64,000 nt of DNA from NCBI RefSeq assembly GCF_048213115.1, contig NZ_CP172404.1, positions 3,844,001 through 3,908,000 on the forward strand, written 5' to 3'. Shown piece after piece: positions 28,634 through 36,949 of the stretch (position 1 is the stretch's first letter; each line of letters begins with the position of its first letter). The DNA comes from Niveibacterium terrae. GTDB lineage: Bacteria > Pseudomonadota > Gammaproteobacteria > Burkholderiales > Rhodocyclaceae. Below the pieces are notes generated by a model. The model made no database searches and was not told the DNA's origin. It was given only the letters and a program-made list of their open reading frames with translations. A program made the position numbers and the translations under genes.

Positions 28634-29464
28634 TCAGGCGATCTCGATCTCGCCTTCAAAGACGGTCGTCGCCGGGCCGGTCATCATGACCGGCTGGCCC
28701 GGACCGTCCCAGGCGATCTCGAGCTCGCCGCCGTGGGTCTGAACGCGGACCGGACTCGTGAGCAGACCGCGGCGGATGCCGCTGACGACCGCCGCGCAGG
28801 CGCCCGTGCCGCAGGCCAGAGTCTCGCCGGCAGCGCGCTCGAAGACACGGAGTCTGATCGAATGCGCATCGACGATCTGCATGAAACCGGCATTGACCCG
28901 GGCCGGAAAGCGCGGGTGGTGTTCGATCAGCGGCCCCTGGATCGCGACCGGAGCGGTATCGACATCGGCGACGACCTGGACAGCATGGGGGTTGCCCATG
29001 CTGACCGCGCCGATCGTGATCGTCTCGCCGGCCACGTCGAGCAGCTGCTCGGGCGCATCGGAGTCGGACAGGAAAGGAATGCGGGCGGGCTCGAGCACCG
29101 GCGCGCCCATGTTCACGGTCACGAGGCCACTATCGAGCAGGCGCGGCGAGATGACTCCGGCCAGCGTTTCGACGCGGATCTCGTCCTTGTCAGTCAGCCC
29201 CTTGTCGCGGACATAGCGGGCAAAACAGCGCGAACCGTTGCCGCACTGCTCGACTTCGCCGTCGATGTTGAAGATGCGGTAGCGAAAATCGACGTCGGGC
29301 AGACGGGACGGCTGGACGATCAGGATCTGGTCGCAGCCAATGCCGAAGCGGCGGTCGGCGATGATGCGCGCCCGTTCGGGCGTGATCTCGAAAGCCTGGC
29401 GGATCGCGTCGATGACGACGAAATCGTTGCCCAGACCCTGCATTTTCGTGAAACGGATTTTCAT
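28634..29464 (-). CDS. dapF: Diaminopimelate epimerase
   Basis: The protein is 276 residues. It converts LL- to meso-diaminopimelate for lysine and peptidoglycan. The two catalytic cysteines are in EVEQCGNGSRCFAR and ETLACGTGACAAV. MQGLGNDFVVID is the standard N-terminal motif. The start at 29464 (MKIRFTKM) gives the family length. It heads the dapF-DUF484-GNAT-xerC operon. Confidence 0.97.
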   Translation of the reverse strand: MKIRFTKMQGLGNDFVVIDAIRQAFEITPERARIIADRRFGIGCDQILIVQPSRLPDVDFRYRIFNIDGEVEQCGNGSRCFARYVRDKGLTDKDEIRVETLAGVISPRLLDSGLVTVNMGAPVLEPARIPFLSDSDAPEQLLDVAGETITIGAVSMGNPHAVQVVADVDTAPVAIQGPLIEHHPRFPARVNAGFMQIVDAHSIRLRVFERAAGETLACGTGACAAVVSGIRRGLLTSPVRVQTHGGELEIAWDGPGQPVMMTGPATTVFEGEIEIA

Positions 29465-29563
29465 CGTCTGATTGTCCCACACCTGGAAGCCGGCGCGCAC
29501 TCACAGGTCTTTCCGACTCTATGCGAAATTCATTAGACTGCGGCTTTCTCAGCAGAGGCGAAC

Positions 29564-30634
29564 ATGCGCAGGATTTCGCAAACCGAACTCGATACCGCCG
29601 TCGAGCGCGGAATACTGAGCGCCGCATCGGCCGACGCGCTGTGGTCCTTCCTATCGGACCGGCAGGAGGCCGATCAGACGCCCCGCTTCGACTTCACCCA
29701 TGTCCTCTACTACCTCGGCGGCATGCTGGCGATCGGCGCGATGTCGCTATTCATGACTCTGGGCTGGGAGAGATTCGGCGGCTGGGGCATCTTCTTCATC
29801 GCGCTCGCCTACATGGGCGTCGCGCTGGGCCTGGCGCGCCGCTTCGAGCGGGAAAACCTGCTCGCTCCGATGGGCATCATGGCCACGCTGTTCGTCGTGC
29901 TCGTTCCGCTCGCAGTCTGGGGTCTGCAGAACGCTTTCGGGCTGTGGCCGCCGGGCGGCCATGACGCCTATCGCGACTACCACGCCTGGATAGACTGGCG
30001 CTGGATCACGCTCGAAGCGGCGACCCTCGTCGCAGGAGCACTGATGCTGTGGCGCTGGCGCGCCCCCTTCCTGGTGCTGCCGGTCGCGGTCACGCTGTGG
30101 TACATGAGCATGGACCTGGCAGTCTTCTTCGCCGGCGCCGACACCGCGCATTACAACAGCGGGCTATGGGAATTCCGCCAGTGGTTCTCGCTCGGCTTCG
30201 GTCTGGCGATGCTCGCCTTCGCACTGCTCGTCGAACTGCGCAGCCGCGGCGGACGCGACTATCCGTTCTGGCTCCACCTGTTCGGGTTGATCACTTTCTG
30301 GGGCGCGCTGAGCTCGATGCATTCGGATCTGCTCTCGGGCAAGCTCACCTATCTCGCGATCAACCTCGCGCTGATCGTCTTCGGTGCGCTGCTGGTGCGC
30401 AGCATGTTCGCGGTCTTCGGCGGCCTGGGCACGGCAATGGTGCTGGGCGATCTGGCCTGGCGCTACTTCAAGGACAGCTGGCTCTTCCCGATCGCGCTGA
30501 CCGCGATCGGCCTCGCCGTCGTCTTCGCCGGAGTCGCCTGGAAACGCCGCGCGCGTGAGCTCAGCGAAGGACTGCGCGACCTGCTGCCTGCGGAGCTCGC
30601 CGAGCTTCTCGCTGCGCGCCAGAGAGCGCGCTGA
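29564..30634 (+). CDS. Multi-pass inner-membrane protein, DUF2157-like
   Basis: The protein is 356 residues. An N-terminal ~45-residue cytoplasmic helical part (LDTAVERGILSAASADAL) precedes eight or nine transmembrane segments and a basic C-terminal tail. The layout and N-terminal motif resemble DUF2157 membrane proteins of unknown function. It is convergent with the acyltransferase gene, with 3 bases between stops. Confidence 0.7.
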   Translation: MRRISQTELDTAVERGILSAASADALWSFLSDRQEADQTPRFDFTHVLYYLGGMLAIGAMSLFMTLGWERFGGWGIFFIALAYMGVALGLARRFERENLLAPMGIMATLFVVLVPLAVWGLQNAFGLWPPGGHDAYRDYHAWIDWRWITLEAATLVAGALMLWRWRAPFLVLPVAVTLWYMSMDLAVFFAGADTAHYNSGLWEFRQWFSLGFGLAMLAFALLVELRSRGGRDYPFWLHLFGLITFWGALSSMHSDLLSGKLTYLAINLALIVFGALLVRSMFAVFGGLGTAMVLGDLAWRYFKDSWLFPIALTAIGLAVVFAGVAWKRRARELSEGLRDLLPAELAELLAARQRAR

Positions 30635-30637
30635 GGC

Positions 30638-31513
30638 TCAGTAAAAGCCCGGCTCGCCTTCGGGCCGGGTCTTGAAGCGCTTGTGCACCCAGTAGTACTG
30701 CTCGGGCATCGCGAGCACTTCGCGCTCGATCGCCTGGTTCATCCGCAGCGTGTCGGCCACCTCGTCGCCGCTCGGAAAATCTTCCCACGGCGCGCTGATC
30801 GTGACCGTATAGCCGCGTCCCCACGGCTTCATCCTGACGATCGCGCTGACCACTTTCGCGCGTGCCATCCGCGCGATCCGCGGCAGACCGGGAACCGTCG
30901 CGGCGGGCACACCGAAGAAGGGCACGAAGATCGAATCGCGCGGCCCGAAGTCCATGTCCGGCAGGTAGTAGAAGATCCGCCCGCCTTCGCGCAGCTTCTT
31001 GACCGCGCCGCGCACGCCTTCCTGACGCGAGAGCAGGAACTGGTCGCCGAAGCGGCTGCGTCCGTGGAACAGCCACTTCTCGAGGATTTTGTTCTTCTGG
31101 GACGAATAGATCGACACGCTGTTCACTTCGGTCGCGAGTCGGGTCGCCGCAGTGTCCAGCGCACAGAAGTGCGGCACGAGCAGGATCACCGGCGTACCCT
31201 CGCCGAGCAGCTTATGCACTTCCTCCAAGCCTTCGACCTCGACGAGGCGGCGGATCCGCTCGCGCGAACCGAACCAGAGCAGACCGCGTTCGAGGAAGCT
31301 GCGCGCGACACACATGAAGTGACGACGGGCCAACTTCGCACGCTCGGCCTCGGTCAGATCAGGGAAGCACAGGCGCAGATTGGTCAGCGTGACGCGGCGA
31401 CGCGGCGCGACGAGCCAATAGAGCAGCCAGCCCAGGGAATTGCCGACCGCGGCCTGAACGGGCAGCGGCAGCCAATGCAACAGCCAGACGAAAACGACGA
31501 CCAGATGGCTCAT
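30638..31513 (-). CDS. LpxL/LpxM-type lipid A acyltransferase (downstream copy)
   Basis: The protein is 291 residues. The lysophospholipid-acyltransferase motif HX4D is in LLVPHFCALDTAA, and an N-terminal hydrophobic segment anchors it to the inner membrane. Members add secondary acyl chains to lipid A from acyl-ACP. It follows a paralogue with a 1-base overlap. Which chain each copy adds cannot be decided from sequence. Confidence 0.9.
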   Translation of the reverse strand: MSHLVVVFVWLLHWLPLPVQAAVGNSLGWLLYWLVAPRRRVTLTNLRLCFPDLTEAERAKLARRHFMCVARSFLERGLLWFGSRERIRRLVEVEGLEEVHKLLGEGTPVILLVPHFCALDTAATRLATEVNSVSIYSSQKNKILEKWLFHGRSRFGDQFLLSRQEGVRGAVKKLREGGRIFYYLPDMDFGPRDSIFVPFFGVPAATVPGLPRIARMARAKVVSAIVRMKPWGRGYTVTISAPWEDFPSGDEVADTLRMNQAIEREVLAMPEQYYWVHKRFKTRPEGEPGFY

Positions 31514-32373
31514 CAGAGCGACTCCACTTCAGGGCCGGGGACTCCGGCCGGTGTCTTGTATCGGTCGTAGCCCCACAGGTACTGACCGGGACAGCTGAGG
31601 ATCTGGCGCTCCAGCGCCGCATTGAGCGCCGCGACCCGCTCGGGCAGTGGCGCATCGGGCAACTCCAGCGGCTCGGCGCCAAAGTGGAAACCCCGGCCCC
31701 AGGGAAGCCGGCGGGCGAAGACGATGAAAGGCGCGGAACCGCCGCTGCCGGCGAGCTTCGCGGCCAGCGTCATCGTATAGGCCGGGCGACCGAAGAAGGG
31801 CGCCCAGACCCCCTCGCCGGCCTGTGGCACCTGATCGGGCAGGATGCCGATCGCCTCGCCACTGCGCAGCGCCTTCAAGAGCGCGCGCACGCCGCTCGAA
31901 TCGGCTGGCACTGCGCGCATCCGGCCGCGGTTGCGACCGACATCCATCAAGGGGGCCAGGATCGCCTTGCGCGGGCGGCGGAAGAGCACCGTGATCGGTC
32001 CGCCAGCGACCGAATAGTATTGGGCCGAGATCTCGAAGCTGCCCAGATGGGGTGTCACGAAGACGATGCCACGACCCGCCGCGAGCGCCGCCTCGACCTT
32101 GTCCCAGCCCGAAGTCGAGCGAACCGCCCGGGCGAGCTGATCCTGGCTGCGCGTCCAGACCCAGGCGGTTTCGAGCGAGGCCTTGCCGGGTTCGACGATC
32201 GCCGAAAAGAGCTCCTTGGAGCGCGGCGGACGGCCTAGCGCAGTCCGCAGATTGCTCATCAACTCCCGCCGGTAGCCGGAGGCGAAGAGCCAGACCAACA
32301 GGCCCAGCAAGGCACCGAGCAGGTGGAGGACGAGGAGGGGCAAGGCGCCGAGCAGGCGGAATATGGCGTTCAC
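31513..32373 (-). CDS. LpxL/LpxM-type lipid A acyltransferase (upstream copy)
   Basis: The protein is 286 residues. The catalytic HX4E is in FVTPHLGSFEISA, with the substrate-binding VLFRRPRK region after it. It has an N-terminal membrane segment. It is the first gene of a two-gene operon with its paralogue and is divergent from metK, an arrangement I associate with betaproteobacteria. Confidence 0.9.
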   Translation of the reverse strand: MNAIFRLLGALPLLVLHLLGALLGLLVWLFASGYRRELMSNLRTALGRPPRSKELFSAIVEPGKASLETAWVWTRSQDQLARAVRSTSGWDKVEAALAAGRGIVFVTPHLGSFEISAQYYSVAGGPITVLFRRPRKAILAPLMDVGRNRGRMRAVPADSSGVRALLKALRSGEAIGILPDQVPQAGEGVWAPFFGRPAYTMTLAAKLAGSGGSAPFIVFARRLPWGRGFHFGAEPLELPDAPLPERVAALNAALERQILSCPGQYLWGYDRYKTPAGVPGPEVESL

Positions 32374-32448
32374 GTGGCGAGAAATCTAGCTAAGCAAATA
32401 CCTGGAGGGGTTTGACTGGGGTTTTGACGCGGATGGATAATAGCCGAA

Positions 32449-32503
32449 TCGCCGAGTTAAACGACAACTTGCAGGGCGGCCTATAAATACTGCTAAAGCG
32501 TCG
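32449..32503 (+). promoter_or_regulatory. SAM-II/SAM-V-type SAM riboswitch aptamer upstream of metK
   Basis: An H-type pseudoknot can be drawn base by base. P1 is 32450-32453 (CGCC) with 32475-32478 (GGCG). The P1 loop pairs downstream in two blocks: CGAC 32462-32465 with GTCG 32500-32503, and GCAG 32471-32474 with CTGC 32490-32493. Between the blocks are AACTT and TAAAGC, like the SAM-binding core of the SAM-II/SAM-V group, and the 3' strand TAAATACTGCTAAAG resembles its conserved segment. It sits 66 bases before the SAM synthetase start, exactly where a feedback aptamer is expected. Class II versus V is not resolved. Confidence 0.82.
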
Positions 32504-32512
32504 CCCGCTCAC

Positions 32513-32559
32513 AAACCCCTGAGTCGGCCGCGACGGCAGATGAAGGGGTTTTGTTTTTT
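32513..32559 (+). terminator. Intrinsic terminator between the SAM aptamer and metK
   Basis: An 8-base stem, AAACCCCT (32513-32520) with AGGGGTTT (32544-32551), is followed by TTTTGTTTTTT, ending 9 bases before the metK ATG. Position and form make it the expression platform. A competing helix CGTCGC (32499-32504) with GCGACG (32530-32535) shares bases with the aptamer pseudoknot, suggesting a SAM-dependent switch between termination and read-through (inference). Confidence 0.85.
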
Positions 32560-32568
32560 GGAGAGCAC

Positions 32569-33732
32569 ATGAGCAACGATTTTCTCTTCACCTCCGAGTC
32601 CGTCTCGGAAGGCCACCCGGACAAGGTAGCCGACCAGATCTCGGACGCCATCCTCGACGCGATTCTGGCCCAGGACAAGTATGCCCGGGTTGCAGCCGAA
32701 ACGCTGTGCAACACCGGCCTGGTGTTGCTGGCCGGCGAAATCACGACCCACGCGAACGTCGACTACATCCAGGTCGCCCGCGACACGATCCGCCGGATCG
32801 GCTACGACAACACCGACTACGGCATCGACTACAGGGGCTGTGCGGTTCTGGTCGCCTACGACAAGCAGAGCCCCGACATCGCCCAGGGCGTCAACAAGGC
32901 CTACGATGACCAGCTCAACACCGGCGCCGGCGACCAGGGCCTGATGTTCGGCTACGCCTGCGACGAGACACCGCAGCTGATGCCCGCGCCGATCTGGTAC
33001 GCCCACCGCCTCGTCCAGCGCCAGTCCGAACTGCGCCGCGACGGCCGCCTCGACTGGCTGCGCCCGGACGCGAAGAGCCAGGTCACTTTCCGCTATGTCG
33101 ACGGCAAGCCCCACTCGATCGACACGGTCGTGCTCTCGACCCAGCATTCGCCCGACGTCTCGCAGGAGACGATCCGCGAAGCAGTCATCGAGGACATCAT
33201 CAAGTCGGTGATCCCGGCCGAGCTGCTCAAGGACACCAAGTACCTCGTGAACCCGACCGGTCGCTTCGTTGTCGGCGGCCCGCAGGGCGACTGCGGCCTG
33301 ACCGGCCGCAAGATCATCGTCGACACCTACGGCGGCGCCTGCCCGCACGGCGGTGGTGCGTTCTCGGGCAAGGATCCGACCAAGGTCGACCGCTCGGCCG
33401 CCTACGCGGCCCGCTATGTCGCGAAGAACATCGTTGCGGCCGGCATCGCCCGTCAATGCCAGGTGCAGGTCTCCTACGCGATCGGCGTTGCACGCCCGAT
33501 CAACGTGACCGTCTATACGGAAGGCACGGGCGTGATCCCCGACGAGAAGATCGCCGAGCTGGTCCAGCAGCACTTCGATCTGCGCCCGCGCGGCATCATC
33601 CAGATGCTCGACCTGCTCCGCCCGATCTACGAGAAGACCGCCGCCTACGGCCACTTCGGTCGCGACGAAGCCGAGTTCACCTGGGAAGCAACCGACAAGG
33701 CCGCAGCACTGCGCGCAGCGGCAGGGCTTTAA
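32569..33732 (+). CDS. metK: S-adenosylmethionine synthetase
   Basis: The protein is 387 residues. It makes SAM from methionine and ATP. Signatures are SESVSEGHPDKVADQISDA at the N-terminus, GAGDQGLMFGYA in the middle and the P-loop-like GGGAFSGKDPTKVDRS. ATG 32569 (MSNDFLF) is chosen over an in-frame TTG at 32551 that lies inside the terminator; GGAGA precedes it. The leader carries a SAM riboswitch and terminator, giving product feedback. Confidence 0.98.
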   Translation: MSNDFLFTSESVSEGHPDKVADQISDAILDAILAQDKYARVAAETLCNTGLVLLAGEITTHANVDYIQVARDTIRRIGYDNTDYGIDYRGCAVLVAYDKQSPDIAQGVNKAYDDQLNTGAGDQGLMFGYACDETPQLMPAPIWYAHRLVQRQSELRRDGRLDWLRPDAKSQVTFRYVDGKPHSIDTVVLSTQHSPDVSQETIREAVIEDIIKSVIPAELLKDTKYLVNPTGRFVVGGPQGDCGLTGRKIIVDTYGGACPHGGGAFSGKDPTKVDRSAAYAARYVAKNIVAAGIARQCQVQVSYAIGVARPINVTVYTEGTGVIPDEKIAELVQQHFDLRPRGIIQMLDLLRPIYEKTAAYGHFGRDEAEFTWEATDKAAALRAAAGL

Positions 33733-33895
33733 CGGGGTTTCGCAGAGCACTGCTCTGCGCCGTTAAAGCCGGCCCGATGTGCAAATCGGGCCGTAGAACT
33801 GAAGTGGGAATTCGCGAAGCACTGCTTCGCGCCACTAAATCCGGTTCGGCATGCAGACCGAACCGTGGGATTTGCCGTGGAGTTTCGCGAAGCAC
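33731..33895. repeat. Tandem double-palindrome repeat, two full and one partial unit
   Basis: Units begin near 33731, 33803 and 33876 (period 72-73). Each has a first palindrome of the type GCGAAGCA-c-TGCTTCGC and a second of the type CGGTTCGG-7/8 bases-CCGAACCG. The third unit stops within its first palindrome. The first unit has compensating changes (GCAGAGCA/TGCTCTGC and CGGCCCGA/TCGGGCCG), so pairing is kept while sequence drifts. Similar units follow metF at 43091. It looks like a REP/BIME-type element. Confidence 0.85.
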
Positions 33896-33963
33896 AGTCT
33901 CGAGAGGGTCCGCACCGAAGGAGTGGATCCTCCTCTTTCTGCGCTCGCACCGGCCTTGGGCTG

Positions 33964-36060
33964 TCAGGCCGCGGCCAGAACCCCAACGCCCTGCACTGCG
34001 GTGCCATTCAACGCTGACATATCGATGACCCGCTCAGCCATCTTTATCGTCTCGGGCCGGTGGGCGATGATGATCCGGGTCAGGCTGAGGCCGGCGATCG
34101 AATCGTTGACGAGGCGCTCGCGCGCGACATCGAGGTGGCTGGTCGCCTCGTCGAGCACCAGCACTTTCGGCAGGCGATAGAGAGCCCTTGCCAGCAGCAG
34201 CCTCTGCTTCTGTCCGCCCGACAGGCTCGAACCCATGTCGCCGATCAACGTATGAAAGCCCATCGGCATTTTGACGACGTCCTCATGGACGGCGGCGAGG
34301 CGGGCCGCATCCTGGATCCGCGCGAGATCGATCCGGTCGTCAAAGTTCGCAATGTTGTCCTGCAGTGATCCCGAGAAGAGCTGGTCGTCCTGCATCACGA
34401 CGCCGAGCAATTTGCGCCAGTTCGCCGCTCCGAGCTGGCTCAAGGGCAGGCCGCCGACCTTGATGACCCCCTCGCTCGGTTCGGCCAAGCCCAACAGAAG
34501 CTTGACCAAGGTGCTCTTGCCGCAGCCCGAGGGGCCGACGATTGCGACGTGCTCGCCCGCCTCGATCTTCAGGTTCAGATGGCGCAGAACCCAGGGTTCG
34601 CGCTCGCCGTAGCGGAAACTGACGTCCTCGAATTCAATGCTCGTTTCAACGAGGCTCGCCGTGTCCAGCGCCAGCGGCAGACTGCCATCAAGCTTCTCCT
34701 GGTCAGTCAGCACGATGTCGGCGAGCCGTTCAACCTGAAGGTTCAGCATCTTCAAATCGATCGCCTTGTCGATGAAGCCGCTCATCCGGCCCGAGAACGA
34801 GTCCTTGTACGAGATAAAGGCCAGCAGCATCCCGACCGACAGCAGGTTGTCCATCGCGAGCTGCGCGCCCCAGTACAGCGTGACGAGGCTCTCGATGCCG
34901 AAGAGCAACGCGTAAGCGGTGCTAAAGCCGATCGTCATCTTCTGCGTGCTGACGTGGCGGTTCGTCGCCTGGACCAGCAGGTTCAGCCACTTGGCACGAC
35001 GCTTCTCCTCCTGGCCACCGAGCTTGACCGACTGCACGCCGCGCAGCGATTCGAGGAAGTGGGTCTGCTCGCGCGCCGAGATCGCTAGGTATTCGCCGCT
35101 CGCGCGTCGTAGTGGAGCGTAGCTCGCGATCCGCAAGACCGCATAGAGCGCGATCGCGACCAGTGCAACGACGGCGAGCCGGGCACTATAGACGAACATC
35201 AGACCCAGCGTCAGTGCTGCGAATACGCCGTCGAGCAGCGCTTCGACGAGCGAGCCGGTCAGCGTCTGCTGGATCGTGTTCAGCGACTGGAAGCGCGAGA
35301 CGATGTCGCCGGTGTGGCGGGTCTCGAAATACTTCATCGGCAGCCGGATCAGATGCCCCATGACCCGCGCCGACCACTGCACGTTGAGCTGGGTCGACAG
35401 CGCGAGCACGACCCAGCTCCGCGCGGCGGACACGACGACCTTCAAGAGCAGCACGAGCAGGAAGCCCAGGCCCAGCAAGCTCAGCAAATCCTTGTCGCCG
35501 GACACGATCGCGCCATCGACGATCCACTGGACGAAGAAGGGCGAGATCAGCGCGAAGACTTCGAGCGCGGCGGCGAGCAGCAGCATCTGCGCGAGACTGC
35601 GCTTCCAACCGACCGCGCGGCCGATCAGCTGCCGCCAGCCGATCGCTGGCGGAGCCTCCTTTTTCTGAAAACCCTCGGCCGGCGTCAGCTCCAGCGCGAC
35701 GCCGGTGAAATGCTCGCTCGCCTCGCTCAAAGAAACCTTCCGTTCGCCCTGGGCCGGGTCGTGGATCAGGATTCCCTTCGCCGAGGCCTTGAGCAGCACG
35801 ACGAAGTGGTTCAAATCCCAGTGCAGGATGCACGGCGTCTTGAGCTGATCGAGTTCGTCCAGCTCCAGCCTTAGCGGCCGGCTCGCAAAGCCCAAGGCGG
35901 AGGCGATCTGCATCAGATCGGCCAGGGTCGCGCCGCGCAGCGACAACGAGAAGCGGGTGCGCAATTCCGCGAGTTCGACCTCGTGGCCGAAATGCGCGGC
36001 AATACCGGCAAGACAGGCGAGGCCGCATTCGGAGGCGGTTGTCTGAAAAGACAAAGACAT
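33964..36060 (-). CDS. Peptidase-containing ABC exporter (C39 family, microcin/bacteriocin type)
   Basis: The protein is 698 residues. The N-terminal C39 peptidase has catalytic Cys12 (ASECGLACLA), His85 (DLNHFVVLL) and Asp101 (LIHDPAQG). Six transmembrane helices follow (about 150-430), then an ABC domain with GPSGCGKST, LSGGQKQR and LVLDEATS. It cleaves a double-glycine leader and exports the peptide, like CvaB for microcin V. The start is set at MSLSFQTTAS by homology; the longer frame to 36153 would overlap a separate small ORF. It is the last gene of the cassette. Confidence 0.95.
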   Translation of the reverse strand: MSLSFQTTASECGLACLAGIAAHFGHEVELAELRTRFSLSLRGATLADLMQIASALGFASRPLRLELDELDQLKTPCILHWDLNHFVVLLKASAKGILIHDPAQGERKVSLSEASEHFTGVALELTPAEGFQKKEAPPAIGWRQLIGRAVGWKRSLAQMLLLAAALEVFALISPFFVQWIVDGAIVSGDKDLLSLLGLGFLLVLLLKVVVSAARSWVVLALSTQLNVQWSARVMGHLIRLPMKYFETRHTGDIVSRFQSLNTIQQTLTGSLVEALLDGVFAALTLGLMFVYSARLAVVALVAIALYAVLRIASYAPLRRASGEYLAISAREQTHFLESLRGVQSVKLGGQEEKRRAKWLNLLVQATNRHVSTQKMTIGFSTAYALLFGIESLVTLYWGAQLAMDNLLSVGMLLAFISYKDSFSGRMSGFIDKAIDLKMLNLQVERLADIVLTDQEKLDGSLPLALDTASLVETSIEFEDVSFRYGEREPWVLRHLNLKIEAGEHVAIVGPSGCGKSTLVKLLLGLAEPSEGVIKVGGLPLSQLGAANWRKLLGVVMQDDQLFSGSLQDNIANFDDRIDLARIQDAARLAAVHEDVVKMPMGFHTLIGDMGSSLSGGQKQRLLLARALYRLPKVLVLDEATSHLDVARERLVNDSIAGLSLTRIIIAHRPETIKMAERVIDMSALNGTAVQGVGVLAAA

Positions 36061-36080
36061 AAGCGTCAGACTCACTTCTT

Positions 36081-36194
36081 TCAAGCGAACGGGTTGATCA
36101 TGTGCAACAGCATCTGCAAGCACAGAAACGCCATCTCTTTCGGGTCCGGGCACTCGCCCAGCAACGCGTCCAGCTGCTCCGGTGTCAGTTTCAT
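36081..36194 (-). CDS. 37-residue ORF in the microcin cassette
   Basis: A perfect AAGGAGG lies 7 bases before the ATG. The product begins MKLTPEQLDALLG and has a Cys/Met-rich hydrophobic centre (MAFLCLQMLL). It has no double-glycine leader. It ends 20 bases before the exporter gene on the same strand. I do not recognise it. It could be a small accessory or second peptide, or a short reading frame coupling the exporter. Confidence 0.6.
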   Translation of the reverse strand: MKLTPEQLDALLGECPDPKEMAFLCLQMLLHMINPFA

Positions 36195-36297
36195 GTAACG
36201 CCTCCTTGCCCCAGGGGGCTATCTTCTCAGAGGTCAGTTACACAGTTCAATTTGCAGACTCTAGATCAATTAGACCGCTCTATTCTCAGGCTTGAGC

Positions 36298-36564
36298 TCA
36301 GCGATGCAAAAAGACATTCTTTACATATACCCAGATCGCACCATAAAACGCAAAAGCAACAAAGAATATTATGGCCAGAGTGCCAAAATCCATCCAATCA
36401 ACATCAATAGTTGATTCAGAAATGTGGATTACAGCAATAGCTGAAATCGTTGAAGCCACGCTTAATACAAAAAACAACCGCAGGCGATTTATTTTTCCCT
36501 TTTCAGCAAAATCCACCAGTTTTTCTGAAATTTTGTCATTTAGCATATTCACACCTTCTGCCAT
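36298..36564 (-). CDS. Small membrane protein, candidate immunity protein
   Basis: The protein is 88 residues (82 if it starts at ATG 36546, which has AAGG 7 bases upstream). Two hydrophobic segments (about 29-48 and 60-82) are separated by an acidic loop (SESTIDVDWMDFG). It stands directly downstream of the double-glycine peptide, the usual place for the immunity gene, and its low GC sets it apart from neighbours. No family was recognised; the immunity role is inferred from position and topology. Confidence 0.65.
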   Translation of the reverse strand: MAEGVNMLNDKISEKLVDFAEKGKINRLRLFFVLSVASTISAIAVIHISESTIDVDWMDFGTLAIIFFVAFAFYGAIWVYVKNVFLHR

Positions 36565-36565
36565 G

Positions 36566-36598
36566 AATACCTGAACGGCCTATAGCCATTCAGGTATT
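36566..36598 (-). terminator. Hairpin between the microcin and immunity-like genes
   Basis: A perfect 10-base stem (AATACCTGAA with TTCAGGTATT) and a 13-base loop lie just after the peptide gene. No U-run follows in the direction of transcription, so it may stabilise the peptide message, attenuate, or mask the ribosome site of the ATG at 36564, which lies in its stem. Confidence 0.5.
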
Positions 36599-36620
36599 TT
36601 CTATAGTCTATCCTGTCATT

Positions 36621-36869
36621 TCATTTTGACAGATACCTGTAAAACCTGCTCCCAATGGCCCATCCACATCCAAAAGAAACTCCAAGCGCGGCACCCGCTG
36701 CTGCCCCAAGCGCAGTAAGGCCAAGAGCCGCAGTGGCAGTCCCTCCCGAGCTAATCGCAAAAGAGAGTCCCATACCTCCACCGATTGCACCTCCTAAAGT
36801 GGCTCCAGTTTGAACGGCATTACCTCCACCGGAAACGAGTTCAACGTCATACATCGAAAGCGTATCCAT
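36621..36869 (-). CDS. Double-glycine microcin/bacteriocin precursor, microcin V-like leader
   Basis: The precursor is 82 residues. The 15-residue leader MDTLSMYDVELVSGG matches the microcin V leader in length and pattern, with Leu -12, Asp -8, Val -7, Val -4 and GG at -2/-1. The mature ~67 residues are Gly/Ala-rich with several GxxxG motifs (GGAIGGGMG, AAAGAALG), one Cys, and a basic aromatic tail (GSRFYRYLSK). This composition fits a membrane-inserting class II peptide. The start at 36869 has GAGG upstream; a TTG at 36899 would lengthen the leader. Exporter genes surround it. Confidence 0.85.
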   Translation of the reverse strand: MDTLSMYDVELVSGGGNAVQTGATLGGAIGGGMGLSFAISSGGTATAALGLTALGAAAGAALGVSFGCGWAIGSRFYRYLSK

Positions 36870-36949
36870 GACGAAAATCCTCAAATTGGAAGTTGACAAT
36901 CACCTCCGCGTGTCCGCGGCCCTTTGCCTCGTCGTTGCGCACCGCCGAG

